From Gracilaria gracilis (Eukaryota > Rhodophyta > Florideophyceae > Gracilariales > Gracilariaceae): a stretch of 64,000 nt of DNA. Made by a program: the position numbers and the translations under genes. How positions within the stretch are numbered: position 1 is the first letter of the stretch; each line of letters starts with the position of its first letter. This document shows positions 1-10,371 of the stretch, piece by piece. The notes under the pieces are model-generated. The model worked only from the letters and a program-made list of their open reading frames with translations. It had not been told where the DNA came from and did no database searches. The stretch is taken from the NCBI GenBank assembly GCA_030374805.1, contig JARGSG010000189.1, forward strand, positions 1,178,001-1,242,000, in the 5' to 3' direction.

Positions 1-224
1 GACCCGACAAGAGCATAGCGAATTGCTAAGGGCGTTTGAGCGTTAAAGATTGAAGGCGGAAAGAACGCAGCCAGAGCTTCGTTGGGAGGGTTGGTGGATA
101 TGGTCAACAGATCGGCCAGAGAGGGGCCTTGCGCGGCTTGCGCTTCCTGCGCTCGAATACGAGGCAGAATGGTGATTAGCGTAAGTGCGATGGCTGTTAT
201 GACTAGCTTGCATCGAGCTTCCAT
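1..224 (-). CDS. Secreted protein, 5' part only (runs off left edge)
   Basis: Read on the minus strand, the frame from the ATG at 224 stays open for 74 codons to the window edge. The product begins MEARCKLVITAIALTLITIL, a charged start followed by a hydrophobic core typical of a signal peptide, with likely cleavage after an Ala-rich stretch near residue 25. The mature start is Ala/Gln-rich and then reads like a folded domain (ADLLTISTNPPNEALAAFF, then a Pro-Ser-Ile-Phe-Asn stretch). I do not recognise the family. A TATTTAA box lies about 115 bp upstream on the same strand, which supports this start. Overlapping frames on the other strand look non-coding. The gene is cut by the window edge, so length and function cannot be judged. 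Confidence 0.6.
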   Translation of the reverse strand, partial: MEARCKLVITAIALTLITILPRIRAQEAQAAQGPSLADLLTISTNPPNEALAAFFPPSIFNAQTPLAIRYALVG

Positions 225-338
225 TGCGAGCTTGTGTACGTGCGGTTCGAGTAAGGCTTTGAGTGGATGTGAAGTGTATCGACGTTGTTGTCGCTGTGGC
301 TGCGGATCAAGGGACGAGGAATCAAGACGGGCGCGCGG

Positions 339-345
339 TTAAATA
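339..345 (-). promoter_or_regulatory. TATA-like box for the left-edge gene
   Basis: TATTTAA on the minus strand, about 115 bp upstream of the ATG at 224. The sequence between is not C/T-run rich. Placement fits a TSS near 310. Confidence 0.4.
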
Positions 346-902
346 GGGAGGAGAAGAAGGAGGAAGGCGACGCCCGTAGCTGGGTGGCCGGGCTTCGTAC
401 GCGCTGCATGGCGCGCGACGGTGACGAATGCAGACGGAAGCGGGGCGCAGTTGGCGCGCGTATGCGGCAGATGCTGACGACATCGCAAAGCGGCAATGAG
501 CACATGCGGTGGGCGTCGATGCACAGCGGTCAAAAGCGGCGCAAGTTGCCATGCGCCACCGACGTCTCAACGCCCCCACGGCTGTTGCAGCGCCCGAAGG
601 TGGACAATGTTACGATGGCGCTCGCCGCGAATGGCGCCGACTGTCGAGCACGTGTGCCTCACGTGCACGAGCTCCGTGCCGACGACATGTTCGCCATGCA
701 TGTCCACGATTTCTGCACATTTTTCGCACATTTTGCTGCACCTGATGCCGCGATGCCATCTCCAAGTCCAGCTCACGCGTCTCCCTCTTTCTGTGAGCGT
801 GCATATGCCGTTTGATCCTATCCAACTGCGTCCAGCGGAATGGCATAGTCAAAGATGCTATAATCTATTTTTCCAAGTTGCGGTTACTACTACCCCTGGT
901 TA
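346..902. other. Intergenic, no gene seen
   Basis: Overlapping open frames occur on both strands. They are rich in Arg, Cys and Ala, and none has recognisable domain character, so they are probably chance frames in GC-rich sequence. Nothing else is visible. Confidence 0.5.
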
Positions 903-1265
903 GTTTAGAACAAAGTAACCGTAGTGAGAGAAAAGGTAAATCATGATGCCAAGCAATGTTGTGAAATGAATTAGAAGTGCTTTCAATAGTCATCGCGAAC
1001 CCATAATTAAGTGATGTGACAATGTGAACATTGTACGCGGTGACGCTCTTATCCTTGACGACGGCCCTCAATCTCTGGACTCCAGAGTCTGGAGCAGCCC
1101 ATGTTATGCACCAATAGGTGCTCCGTATGTGAACCTCCGTGTATCACATGTATCTTTGTTTACCAAACTCTGGTTCAGTTCTGTATTGGTCGTAATTAGG
1201 CTTATGTGCTCATAAAGAGAGGGAGAGGGCGAGAGAGTTCAAAATATTTGATGTACAACGTGACA
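903..1265 (+). repeat. Dispersed repeat R1, left copy (inverted partner at 6146-6425)
   Basis: This segment is matched in reverse complement by 6146-6425. Shared blocks include CTGGACTCCAGAGTCTGGAG (or its complement), the stretch around TACATGTATCTTTGTTTACC, AATCATGATG.CAAGCAAT, and the end TTGATGTACAAC. Similarity is patchy, roughly 80-85% by eye. Only the left copy carries an extra block at about 1191-1237 holding a GA-rich repeat. No coding capacity is evident. The two copies bracket the BiP gene. Confidence 0.75.
1191..1237 (+). repeat. R2-type repeat remnant with GA-rich tail
   Basis: GTAATTAGGCTTATGTGCTCATAAAGAGAG resembles the segments at 2451-2499, 14311-14369 and (inverted) 14617-14671, which share TAATTRAGCTARTGCACTCA followed by (GA)n. 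It is an interruption inside repeat R1. Confidence 0.5.
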
Positions 1266-2089
1266 GCTTCCTTCAAAGAAAGCTAGCCAGAGAAGAGTGC
1301 CCGGAGAAGGAGGGAGGGAGACAGGGCGATAGTAATCATTAAACCTTTTCTTCTTTTTTAATGCGGACATCAACTCTCAAATATTCTAGGTCGAAGTAAA
1401 ACAAGCTCTTCAGAAAGTGTTTTCCCATCAAGGAGGCTAATGACTTCTGTGGGTGCTGTCTAATCGATCCTTGCAGAGTCATATTGCGTCGTTCAGAAAA
1501 CGATGGTACCTCTTCTCGACGGGAATAAACCTTCTAGCTGATGGAACACAAAACTCGTCCCCAAGCTTCACGTCCACAACCGCCACTCCGTCCAATCCCC
1601 AAGCATTCCCATACCCTCGATAAATAAATAACTCTTGTCAGAAGCATAAACTCTTAAACCTCCTAACCCAATTCTACTCAAACTAAGCGACACAACCGAG
1701 GAAAGAACTGCTAGTCATGTCTCAAAACGTTTTGACGTTCCTTCCCGGAAGCTGGAAGCTGGAACGATATCCCTTCAAATTGAAATAGTAGGTTTTCCAC
1801 GCAGTCGCTGCCTCTCCATATTTGTTTGTTGTTTGTTGTTTATTGTGAGCGTGTACCTCGATTCCCAGTACATCGTGAGGTTTGTAAACCTCCAATACCT
1901 ACAGCACTTTCTCTAGTAACATAGCTACTAACCTGAAATGTTCAGTCGTGTTACGATCACAGAGCCACTTGGTTGTCACGAAACAGAGTGCATATTTGTC
2001 CCAGCACCTCCTTCGGTTCACAACTACCACTCAATTAACAACGGTATCAAAAGGAATGGGTGTTGGAACAGTGTAAACCTTGTCGCTCC
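1266..2089. other. Intergenic, no gene seen
   Basis: AT-richer than the flanking genes and full of stops in all frames. No domain, hairpin or tandem array was recognised. Confidence 0.5.
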
Positions 2090-2170
2090 TTTGGGATACC
2101 GCTCAAGTTGAACTTGCCAAGCATGTGGCAGTTGTTGGTCACCGTACGCTCACCTTCGTGCACCTCATCA
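2090..2170 (-). pseudogene. Hsp70/BiP relic fragment, antisense to BiP
   Basis: On the minus strand this reads VHEGERTVTNNCHMLGKF-NLSGIP. That parallels the substrate-binding-domain segment [18 protein letters not shown] of the intact BiP gene, encoded at about 4840-4920. The shared CHMLGKF and several identical 10-20 base runs show common origin with this BiP gene rather than with a generic Hsp70. Similarity fades on both sides and the frame meets a stop, so only about 27 codons survive. It lies between the left R1 repeat and the intact gene, in the opposite orientation. Confidence 0.75.
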
Positions 2171-2403
2171 AGCAGGCATAGCTGAGCGTTAGTACTGTAC
2201 TTACATCTGGTTTTTCTCAATATCCAGCTGTATACTCAGCGCACTACATTGGAGGCAGTGAGATATCAATGGAAACCCAAGTGTTTCACGCTGTACAATG
2301 TCTTTGTTGTGGACCATGGACCAAGTTGGTCCCGCATTACCCTTATCCGTTTGGCATTGGTTTTCTACCATGACGGTATCGCGTCGATAAGGCCATGGTT
2401 GTT

Positions 2404-2499
2404 GGCCTTTCTTGTGAGAGAACGTTTCTTTCAAGAAAAACGGTCTGTGCTACGTTGTAATTAAGCTAGCGCACTCGTAAAAGAGAGAGAGAAAGAGGT
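2404..2499 (+). repeat. Dispersed repeat R2
   Basis: GGCCTTTCTTGTGAGAGAAC through AATTAAGCTAGCGCACTC and a GA-rich tail. The same order of blocks occurs in reverse complement at 14617-14710 (TTGTGAGAGAGCGTTTCTTT, then TAATTAAGCTAATGCGCTCA, then (GA)n). Non-coding. Probably one end of a mobile or foldback element. Confidence 0.6.
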
Positions 2500-3275
2500 C
2501 ATGGTACGTATCCCGCAGATAATGTAAGGCAAAGTAAACTTTCTGCTTGAATGCAAAGAAAGCTTCCAACGTAATGCAAATTGATTGCCAGACACGGTAG
2601 CGTTACCCGCATGGGTGTCTAAGAGGGCGGGCCTGGGCTCTGCAGAGCGACTAAAATAGTATGAAGTCCGTGGGCGTATTGGTGGACCGAAATAAAGGCA
2701 TTCGGTTGTTCTATTGCGGAATTTGTCTCTCTGGATCAGTGTAGACTTATTGTAGGAACAGTGTGACGAAGGTGGGTTCAGCTAATGACCTCAAGGACCG
2801 TGAGGAAGTCGAACTGGAGCCAAAGTAACTGAATTAGTCTGGAAGATGAGATGAGCGTGTAACCCGCGGTAGGTACCGTTGTAGATAGCAACAAAGATTG
2901 AAGTGCTGGGTTTTGCAATGCAATCAGCCGGGCCTCTCAATCATTAGACCGATTGCACACGTAGCGGGACGCGGGTTGCGCTTCAACCGTCAGTGACACC
3001 CCATCAAATTTATTTGAAATATAACTCTTGGTTGTGCCATTCAATCAACATTCACGCGGAGCACTTCTCACAATGATTGACGTGTGCCTCTGAACCGACA
3101 GATACAACCAATAAGCGTGCTTAACGAAGCGCAAAACACACGTGTAATGCTTTGGTTCGTTCTCACATAGGTGCCACCTCATCAACGTCAATCCACAACG
3201 CCAGGCGAGTGTTCCTAGTACGTGTTGCTTACCAAATATCCAGTCGTGTGCTACAACACCGTCCCCTGGTGGTTC
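2500..3275. promoter_or_regulatory. BiP upstream region
   Basis: No gene is seen. Close to BiP there are candidate stress elements: TGACGTGT at about 3079, matching the core of bZIP/UPRE-type sites; CCAAT at about 3108; and ACACGTGT at about 3137. Similarity of these words to known unfolded-protein-response elements is established for animals, fungi and plants. Their use here is inference. Confidence 0.35.
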
Positions 3276-3283
3276 TATATAAA
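3276..3283 (+). promoter_or_regulatory. TATA box of BiP gene
   Basis: TATATAAA, 163 bp before the BiP ATG and followed by a C/T-rich leader (3310-3440). A start of transcription near 3305 is expected. Confidence 0.6.
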
Positions 3284-3445
3284 CTTTCTGACCATCTCCG
3301 CTGTGTTACTCCCCTCGTCCTCATCGCTCCCCCTTCTCTATCCCCCACCCGTCTTCCATTCTAATTGATTTCGGTCACTTAACCTCTTTAACTGTCCCGC
3401 CTCGTTCCCCGATTTGGTTGGGAGCTTCTTACTTCTGTTACCACC

Positions 3446-5434
3446 ATGTCCGTCTCTTCTTACAAACGCCAATCGGCGTTCTTTTTGTTATTCGCGTCCC
3501 TCATCGTCGCCTGCACCGCTAGTACGGAGAATGTGGGCACCGTTATTGGAATTGATCTCGGAACCACTTACTCTTGTGTCGGAGTTATGCAAAACGGCCA
3601 GGTTGAGATAATCGCCAATGATCAGGGAAACCGAATCACTCCTTCATACGTGGCCTTCACTTCTGAAGAGCGACTGATTGGAGATGCCGCTAAGAATCAA
3701 GCCGCCATGAACCCCGTCAACACGGTGTTCGATGTGAAGCGTCTCATCGGAAGAAAGTACACTGATGCCACTGTTCAGCGCGATAAGAAGCTCTTGCCCT
3801 TCAAGATCGTCAGCCAGGGTGATAAGCCGATGATTTCCATTGACGTCAAGGGTGAGAAGAAGACATTCTCTCCGGAACAGATTTCCGCCATGGTTCTCGG
3901 AAAGATGAAGAAGACTGCTGAGGAGTATCTTGGTAGAGAAGTTAAGAACGCTGTGGTTACCGTCCCGGCCTACTTCAATGACGCCCAGAGACAGGCTACG
4001 AAGGATGCTGGTACTATTGCCGGCCTGAATGTCATGCGTATTATCAACGAACCTACTGCGGCTGCCATTGCGTACGGCCTCAACAAGAAGGGCGAGAAGA
4101 ACATTCTTGTCTTTGACCTCGGTGGTGGTACTTTTGATGTCACTCTTCTTACTATCGACGATGGAGTATTCGAAGTGCTTGCCACCAACGGAGATACACA
4201 TCTTGGTGGTGAAGACTTTGACCAGAGAGTCATGGATTACATGATGAAGCTGTTCAAACGCAAGTACGGCAAAGACCTTTCCAAGGATAAGCGTGCTCTT
4301 GCCAAGCTTCGCCGAGAATGTGAGAAGGCCAAGCGCGCTCTTTCTTCTCAGACTCAGGTGCGAATTGAAATCGAGTCTCTGTATGACGGTCAGGACTTCT
4401 CTGAGACTCTCACTCGTGCGAGGTTTGAGGAACTCAACTCTGATCTCTTCAGACGTACTCTGAAGCCGGTGGAGAAGGTGCTCAAGGATGCTGACATGAC
4501 TAAAGGTCAGGTTCATGAAGTTGTGCTTGTTGGTGGATCTACTCGTATCCCGAAGGTGCAGCAGCTTGTCAGCAACTTCTTTAACGGAAAGGCCCCCAGC
4601 AAGGGTATCAACCCAGATGAGGCTGTTGCATATGGAGCTGCTGTTCAGGCCGGTATTCTGTCTGGTGATGGTGGTGAGACTACGGACAACATTGTGTTGG
4701 TTGACGTTGCGCCTCTTTCACTTGGTATTGAGACAGTGGGTGGTGTGATGAGCAAGATCATCCCGCGTAACTCCAAGGTCCCGGCCAGTAAGAGTCAGAC
4801 TTTCACCACTTACCAGGATAACCAGGAAGTTGTAAGTATCCAGGTGTACGAGGGTGAGCGCACGATGACCAAGGACTGCCACATGCTTGGCAAGTTCGAT
4901 CTGAGTGGCATCCGAAAGGCGCGACGAGGTGATCCGCAAATTCTTGTGACATTTGATGTTGATGCGAACGGTATCCTGAGTGTGTCTGCTGAGGAGAAGG
5001 GTGCATCCAACAAGGAAAGTATTACTATCACTAACGATAAGGGTAGACTTTCTGAGGAAGAAATCGAGCGAATGGTTCGTGAAGCAGAGGAGATGAAGGA
5101 TGAGGATGAGAAGATCAAGAAGAAGGTTGAGGCGAAGAACAACCTTGAAAACTTCATCTTCACTGTGAAGGGCACCCTTGAAGAGAAGGACAAGTTAGAA
5201 GGAAAGCTGGACGAGGAAGACATCGAAGCGCTGGAATCTGCGGTGAAGGAAGCGCAGGAATGGATGGACACGGAGGCTGAGGACGCTGACGCTGAGGACA
5301 TCGAGTCGCGGTTGAACGACATGAAGGAGGTGGTTGAACCAATAATGAAGAAGGTTGGTGGTGGTCCCGGCGGCGCTGGTGGTGCCCCTGAGGAAGAGGA
5401 CGACGACGATGATGACGCCCACGAAGAATTGTAG
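3446..5434 (+). CDS. ER-lumenal Hsp70 chaperone (BiP/GRP78)
   Basis: A 662-residue single-exon Hsp70 that binds unfolded proteins in the ER lumen using ATP. The first ~27 residues form a signal peptide (basic start, then [15 protein letters not shown]). The nucleotide-binding domain carries [13 protein letters not shown] (from about residue 35), the adenine-pocket and phosphate motifs including DLGGGTFD (about 223-230) and [12 protein letters not shown]. The linker reads [11 protein letters not shown] and the substrate-binding domain follows. The C-terminus is Gly-rich, then a run of acidic residues, ending HEEL, a KDEL/HDEL-like retrieval signal. Length matches BiP (about 650-670). The ATG follows ACCACC and a TATA box lies upstream. 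The long antisense frames here are shadows of biased codon use. Function is very secure; the HEEL tail is slightly unusual. Confidence 0.97.
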   Translation: MSVSSYKRQSAFFLLFASLIVACTASTENVGTVIGIDLGTTYSCVGVMQNGQVEIIANDQGNRITPSYVAFTSEERLIGDAAKNQAAMNPVNTVFDVKRLIGRKYTDATVQRDKKLLPFKIVSQGDKPMISIDVKGEKKTFSPEQISAMVLGKMKKTAEEYLGREVKNAVVTVPAYFNDAQRQATKDAGTIAGLNVMRIINEPTAAAIAYGLNKKGEKNILVFDLGGGTFDVTLLTIDDGVFEVLATNGDTHLGGEDFDQRVMDYMMKLFKRKYGKDLSKDKRALAKLRRECEKAKRALSSQTQVRIEIESLYDGQDFSETLTRARFEELNSDLFRRTLKPVEKVLKDADMTKGQVHEVVLVGGSTRIPKVQQLVSNFFNGKAPSKGINPDEAVAYGAAVQAGILSGDGGETTDNIVLVDVAPLSLGIETVGGVMSKIIPRNSKVPASKSQTFTTYQDNQEVVSIQVYEGERTMTKDCHMLGKFDLSGIRKARRGDPQILVTFDVDANGILSVSAEEKGASNKESITITNDKGRLSEEEIERMVREAEEMKDEDEKIKKKVEAKNNLENFIFTVKGTLEEKDKLEGKLDEEDIEALESAVKEAQEWMDTEAEDADAEDIESRLNDMKEVVEPIMKKVGGGPGGAGGAPEEEDDDDDDAHEEL

Positions 5435-6145
5435 ACAAACACCCTTTAGCTTTTAACTCTCGCTCCATGTTGTCCTAACGCGGTTCGATGTACATGTAAA
5501 AATTTTCCCGCACTCGCGTTAACGTACATGACCATGATGATCCGTCGCTCACCCTATACGACCTGGGTAAGAGAGCTGAGCAAGAAGTGCTCAGAGCGCA
5601 AGTGCAGTGTCGAAAGCGGTCAGCGAAGAGTTAGTTCCGTTCCAACTCATGGCATTTGGTTCCGCTTTTAATTGACGAGGGCAGGACACGAAGGTGGCGC
5701 AGGGAATGAATATAGGGGCAGCGACTGTGCACTTGGCGTCCAACATCTGATTGGGGGTGCCCAGTGAGAGGGTTGGCTGCTATCTGTACCAGTGCAGCAT
5801 GAGAAGATGTTGTCCCATCTTGTGGGAAGGAACCTTTTGAAACATCAGAAGCAACTGGTTCTTATTTGTGTAACTCAATTTGCATGGAAACGACGTAGGA
5901 AGTTTAAGAGTTGTTGTTCTTGACCGAAAATGTTGCATCGAAGTTATTAGGATCATTGTGGAGTGAAGAGGTGGTTGTGGATGTGATGGTTTGGGGTGAG
6001 ATATATGGTCCGTTCTTCGCAGGTTAATCAGATAAAACAGAACGTGACTACAATATCTACATACAGTACTGTAATCTCCTCCCTCCCCCAACCCCCCCTT
6101 GGCGGGCACGCTTCTCCAACTCGCCTTCTTCGAAGAAATCTATCA
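5435..6145. other. Intergenic 3' of BiP, no gene seen
   Basis: A TGTACATGTAAAA stretch at about 5488 may belong to the 3' end signal. A C-run (about 6083-6100) is present. Short open frames show no domain character. Confidence 0.45.
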
Positions 6146-6425
6146 TAGTGTTGTACATCAAGTATTACGAACTAAATTGACATTAGGTAAACAAAGATAC
6201 ATGTGATACACGGAGGGTCACATACGGAGCATCTATTGGTGCATAACATGGGCTGCTCCAGACTCTGGAGTCCAGAGATTGGGGGCCGTCGTCAAGGATA
6301 AGAGCGTCACCGCGTACGTTGTTCACATTTTCCCATCACTCAATTACGGGTTCGCGACGACTTTCGAATATTGCTTGACATCATGATTTACATTTTCTTT
6401 CGCTAACGTTATTTTGTTCTCAACT
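6146..6425 (-). repeat. Dispersed repeat R1, right copy (inverted relative to 903-1265)
   Basis: Reverse complement of the left copy. It retains the CTCCAGACTCTGGAGTCCAG block, TAAGAGCGTCACCGCGTACG and AAATCATGATG-type end. It lacks the GA-rich R2 insertion present in the left copy. Together the two copies make a ~5-kb inverted-repeat bracket around BiP. Confidence 0.75.
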
Positions 6426-6479
6426 ACACGTCCGTGCTTTGCACTGCAGCTTTACAAATGTACGAACAACCCCCTTTCT

Positions 6480-6878
6480 TTAACGTTCACCCATGTTACC
6501 GAAAAATATATTGTGAACATGTAAGCAAGGAAGGATAGGGGCACCCATCTGCTTCAAACCCTTTAAAAAGGAGATTGGGCTCACATAGTTCGCCCAGTTC
6601 CTTTTGCGGAAGAACCGTTTCCGTGGCCGCTGTGGAGGGTAGCGAACCGGAAAGCCTTCCGTCCTGGTTATAGGTGGCTGTTCGTTCACCGGCAGCAGAA
6701 ATGACTCCTCTTTCCATTGCTCCAGAACGGCCAACACCTCTTCATCTATGGGAAGGGGGGCACTGCGGCCGTACACATCCCATTCGATATACCTTTCGGG
6801 ATGTTCCATTGTTTCTGGATTGGCGAGAAGAATGTACTCTTCTTCGCCACCAAAGCACGAACGAATCTTGCGGAACAT
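6480..6878 (-). CDS. Hypothetical protein, 132 residues
   Basis: Begins MFRKIRSCFGGEEEYILLAN and continues through an acidic, Glu/Pro-rich middle to a strongly basic segment (about residues 80-95, RPRKRFFRKRNW) and ends near a Cys-His stretch. The open frame extends upstream to 7001, but a TATAAAA box sits at 6989-6997 inside that extension and is followed by a CT-rich leader. I therefore place the start at 6878. The frame is continuous and codon use looks normal. No family is recognised. The charge pattern, acidic then basic, could suit a small regulatory or nucleic-acid-binding protein, but this is not evidence. It is transcribed towards BiP. Confidence 0.6.
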   Translation of the reverse strand: MFRKIRSCFGGEEEYILLANPETMEHPERYIEWDVYGRSAPLPIDEEVLAVLEQWKEESFLLPVNEQPPITRTEGFPVRYPPQRPRKRFFRKRNWANYVSPISFLKGLKQMGAPILPCLHVHNIFFGNMGER

Positions 6879-6988
6879 TTTTGGATAATGAAAAGAGAGA
6901 ATTGTTTGTGTTAAGCAGGGGTGTGGGGAAGGAGGATTGAAAGTTGTTGGGGATGGTTGAGAGGGAAAAAAGAGCAGAGAGTGCTCAG

Positions 6989-6997
6989 CTTTTATAC
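6989..6997 (-). promoter_or_regulatory. TATA box for the 132-residue gene
   Basis: Reads GTATAAAAGC on the minus strand, about 115 bp before the ATG at 6878, followed by a pyrimidine-rich leader. Confidence 0.55.
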
Positions 6998-7009
6998 CCA
7001 TACGAACTG

Positions 7010-8629
7010 GAGCGTGAGTTTGGCCATCAAGCCAATTGGTTTGTTGTCAGTTGCTGGGGCGCGAGTTCCATTTCTGGAAACTTGAAGTTGAAGTTGAAAT
7101 CTTTATTAGAATGGTTGGATTCAGAAACGGAAGAGAGTAGTTATTGAATAATTGGGGGATGGAGTTGGAAGTCAAATTCACCCCGTTGACTCAAATAGGT
7201 GTGAGAACATTGGGTCGCAGCCTCACGTGGAGGATGATAGAGAATTGGCGCATTCATCTTTTCCCAAAGAGGGAACTTCAGTCATTCTAGCGAAACGGAA
7301 ACATTTCTCCTAGTGAGCTGTACTGAAAAATGGTGCAGTGAGTTGAGCGTCTGAGGTTTGTTCTACTACTTCTGAATTACAACGCAATTGCTTGTGCTCC
7401 CCGAGTGGCTTTGTTTCTTGGTTGTAGTCTACTCTGACGAATGAGGGCAGCGCCAAACTCATGGAAGGTGGTTCGGGCCTGCATAGATTCATTGCAGCCT
7501 ACATGGATACGAAGCTAGAATCTGCAAGCGGTCCTCCTTGTTCACGGCATTATCATCAACACATTTGGACGAGGTCTTCTCACACATCGAGAACTGAACA
7601 TCGTCAGTCGAGCAGGAGAGGTACGAACCGCATTTGCGGGCAGAGTCGCAAATCGCCATTAAATCTTTTTATCGTAGCCTTACTGTAAGTTTGTTGCGAA
7701 AAGTTTTGTGGCGACAGTGGCGACATGACGAACTGCGAGAATCTGCGCAAATTCTGCAGAAAATGGAAAGTTGGCGCACGTGTCGCACACGAGCAGGACA
7801 AAGCGTCGCGAGCGACAGTCGCAATGTCATCGAAGCGGAGATCGCGACTTGTCTGCGATTCGCTTGGTGCGTCGGATGCTGGACGCGAACAACGACTTGC
7901 TCTGCTTTTCGCAGCTGCGTTCGTTCACTGCCTCACCATGCGGCAGAGACAAAGTTCGGAGATGCCACAACTGGAAACGTCTTCCTCTTTCTCTCCGTTC
8001 AATCGCGCGCACGCGATTAAGCTTCGTCCCATGTTCCGTATCCACGCCGGCATCTCAAACTGCAATTGGTCAGTATGGGGAAATACGTCCATTTAATGGG
8101 CATTGGTTTGCAGCTTCTCGAAGTCTACCGCCACACCTCATCGTTCTTAACGACACCACATTGCAAACATAAGATACATTGATCGCAGGTATCAACGTCC
8201 TTTCGCAACACTTCTGTACAGACTGTTCTCAAGTCTTGAGACTGACGCAGATATAAGATTGCTTGTTCGGCCTTAGACTGCAAACTGTCCGAGACGAATA
8301 TTTCATTCATTTGAACAAATAGAATCACGAGTCTCGAACGCACTTTCTCTCTGTATGGAATGAAACCATACAACCAACAGTACATTTTTTTCTTCCTGTG
8401 CTCATGATACCCTTTCTACCGCTGTTCGATTTAATCGATGAGCCCCTGAAACTTGCTTTACGTCTCTCGAAGTGTCTAATCAACCAGACCCCTTACCTAT
8501 GAATCATGTCATAAGATTGACGAGCGTTGTCCTGCTCGTTTTCTCTTACCTCAGAGACATGCCTTGCACAGCAACCGGGGAACGAATCATTGATCGAAAT
8601 TCTTACTCCGAGGTTCGGCAACCCCAACG
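7010..8629. other. Intergenic, no convincing gene
   Basis: Three overlapping plus-strand frames at 7634-8172 and a minus-strand frame at 8125-8385 (which has CDQC and CLQC pairs) are open. None shows a domain I know, and the plus frames are Arg/Ser/Cys-rich. The region could contain the eroded upstream part of the exportin pseudogene that follows, but I see no homology before about 8630. Confidence 0.4.
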
Positions 8630-10371
8630 TCAAAGGTCTATGTATTTATTATGAGACTGCGATAACTGCGATACTATCTGGATATGTGAAAGAAATGTTG
8701 TCAAAGGAGAATGATTAGTATAACCAAGATACTGCATTGTACATCGTCACAGCATTGGGATGGGAAAGTGGAACCGCGAAGGAGGGTGCTACAGAGACAT
8801 CCTTGTTGATAAACGTAATGGAAGTCTTCGAGAACTTTGTGTTGCCACAACTTCTGGAAAGCGTAAAGCATCCAGAAGATTGGAAACCACCATATTCACA
8901 GCAGACCTTCTGAAGTACGCAATGTCATTCCGGAACCAGATATCAGTCCAGGGATGCATGAGAATAGCAGGCATCTGTGGTAAGCTTCTCCGGGCGGAAG
9001 AGCCAATTGTAAGGACTTCCGCAGCTTCTTGCATAGAACGAAGTTTAGCTATGAAGAAAGTAGTACAGGAAGGAACCGAAAATGGTGCAACAGAGCGGCC
9101 GCGCCAACGAAAAATACCTCGAATTGGAAAGGAGCAGGTTGAAGCAATGCTTCCAACCTTCTTGCCCACCGTGATATTGGCAATGAAGGATACTGAACAA
9201 GGAAATGAGTATCCTATGCGCTTAGTTCTTCGATTTTGTTCTGTAGCCAAGGAGCTTGTGGCTCCGTTCATTGGGGATCTGCTGCCGGTTCTAGTAGGGA
9301 TTCTCAAAGACGTCACAACAAACCCAAAGAACTCGCACTTCAACCATTATCTGTTTGAATCCATATCGGCTTTGATTCGGTTCAATGCTTACAAATCGTC
9401 GGTTGCGAACTTCGAGAAGGCGTTGATGGAACCTTTGTGCAAAATTCTTGTATCATATGTAACTGAGTTCGGCCCATACGTATTTCAAGTAGTGAGTCAA
9501 CTTATGCTAGCTCATGATGACAAGCTTCCAGATACATATGATAATCTGCTTCCTTCACTACTAGCACCTGAGATGTGGGAGAGACGATCATATATTCAAA
9601 GGAATGACTCAGTTCATCGACTCTTCTTCTTCTTCTTTATTGTGGACAACAGTACCTTATTCCGATACTGTAGTAGAGCTTCAAAGGAAGCTCTTTCTCT
9701 TTAAAAAGGCCAAGAACTTCATCAGTTCTTGGCTCCCGTTGGAGATCCGTCTGCGTTCCCATTTCGCTCCGTCCACGCGAGAGTGGATCGACTCATACAT
9801 TCGAAAGGGGAAGAGGCGAGTCGTGAAGCACAGCAGCTAGAACAAGCTCTGGGCATTGTTCAAAAGTTGCTCGCCTCTAAAGCAACAGACCATCATGCTT
9901 TGCAGCTACTAACAACACTCTTCGAGGTCTATGGTTCTCACTCCATACGTGGTGAAGATCTTCAAGCTTTTGATGTTCAGACTACATGCGGCGAAGACAG
10001 CGAAATTAGTGAAGAAATTAGTGAAGAACTTAATTTGTTGCATCTCAACGTTTGTTCTCCGATTTGGTGTTGAGGCAATGAAGCAAGCTTTCGATGGCGT
10101 GGATCCGAATGTCTTGCAGCAATTCTTGCAACAGATTTGGATCCCTGAAGTACCAAAGATTTGGAACCCTTTTCAAAGAAGAGTATGTGCTATTGCTCTG
10201 ATTGAAGTGGCATGCGGCACTGAGCTTTGCACACGAGCTCCCTACTTGGAAATATGGCCTCGTATTGTGGAGACCAATGTGGCTCTCACTGAAGGCATTG
10301 CGCTCGACCAAGAAAGAAGCGAAGATGACGACGATGAAAACGTAGGGCCGCTTGGGCTAGCCGAAGTCTAG
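8630..10371 (+). pseudogene. CSE1/exportin-2 (CAS) pseudogene, 5'-truncated
   Basis: Conceptual translation follows the middle and C-terminal parts of CSE1, the karyopherin that re-exports importin-alpha. Recognisable blocks include ILSGYVKEML (about 8675), LLKYAMSFRNQ (about 8905), SHFNHYLFESI and YVFQVVSQLML, then VQKLLASKATDHHALQLL (about 9860-9915) and the FDGVDP-to-IWIPEVPKIW stretch (10090-10160). It is broken four ways. A TAG at 8716-8718 stands where the family has Trp. Frameshifts occur near 8900 and 9935. A LINE 3' fragment is inserted at 9624-9794. The N-terminal half is absent. A short in-frame tandem duplication (TTAGTGAAGAA twice, about 10006-10028) and an 11-bp duplication at the 3' end are further decay. 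A functional copy should exist elsewhere. Confidence 0.88.
9624..9786 (-). mobile_element. LINE 3'-end fragment inserted in the exportin pseudogene
   Basis: On the minus strand this reads a short ORF end, ...ELMKFLAFLKRKSFL-stop, then ~60 bp of 3' UTR ending in AATAAAGAAGAAGAAGAA. The peptide end matches the tails at 15300, 36488 and elsewhere (LAFFxRENYL-stop). The fragment is flanked by direct repeats ATCGACTC at 9616-9623 and 9787-9794. Removing it restores the exportin reading through the junction (VHRLIHSKG). This is a 5'-truncated non-LTR retrotransposon insertion with a target-site duplication. Confidence 0.85.

Noticed and set aside
3644..5468. Long minus-strand frames (290, 210 and 102 residues) across BiP
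   Set aside because: They mirror the biased codons of the Hsp70 gene and are Ser-rich or Leu-rich without domains.
7634..8172. Three overlapping plus-strand frames of 120-130 residues
   Set aside because: No domain, Arg/Cys/Ser-rich, mutually overlapping, and no promoter features.
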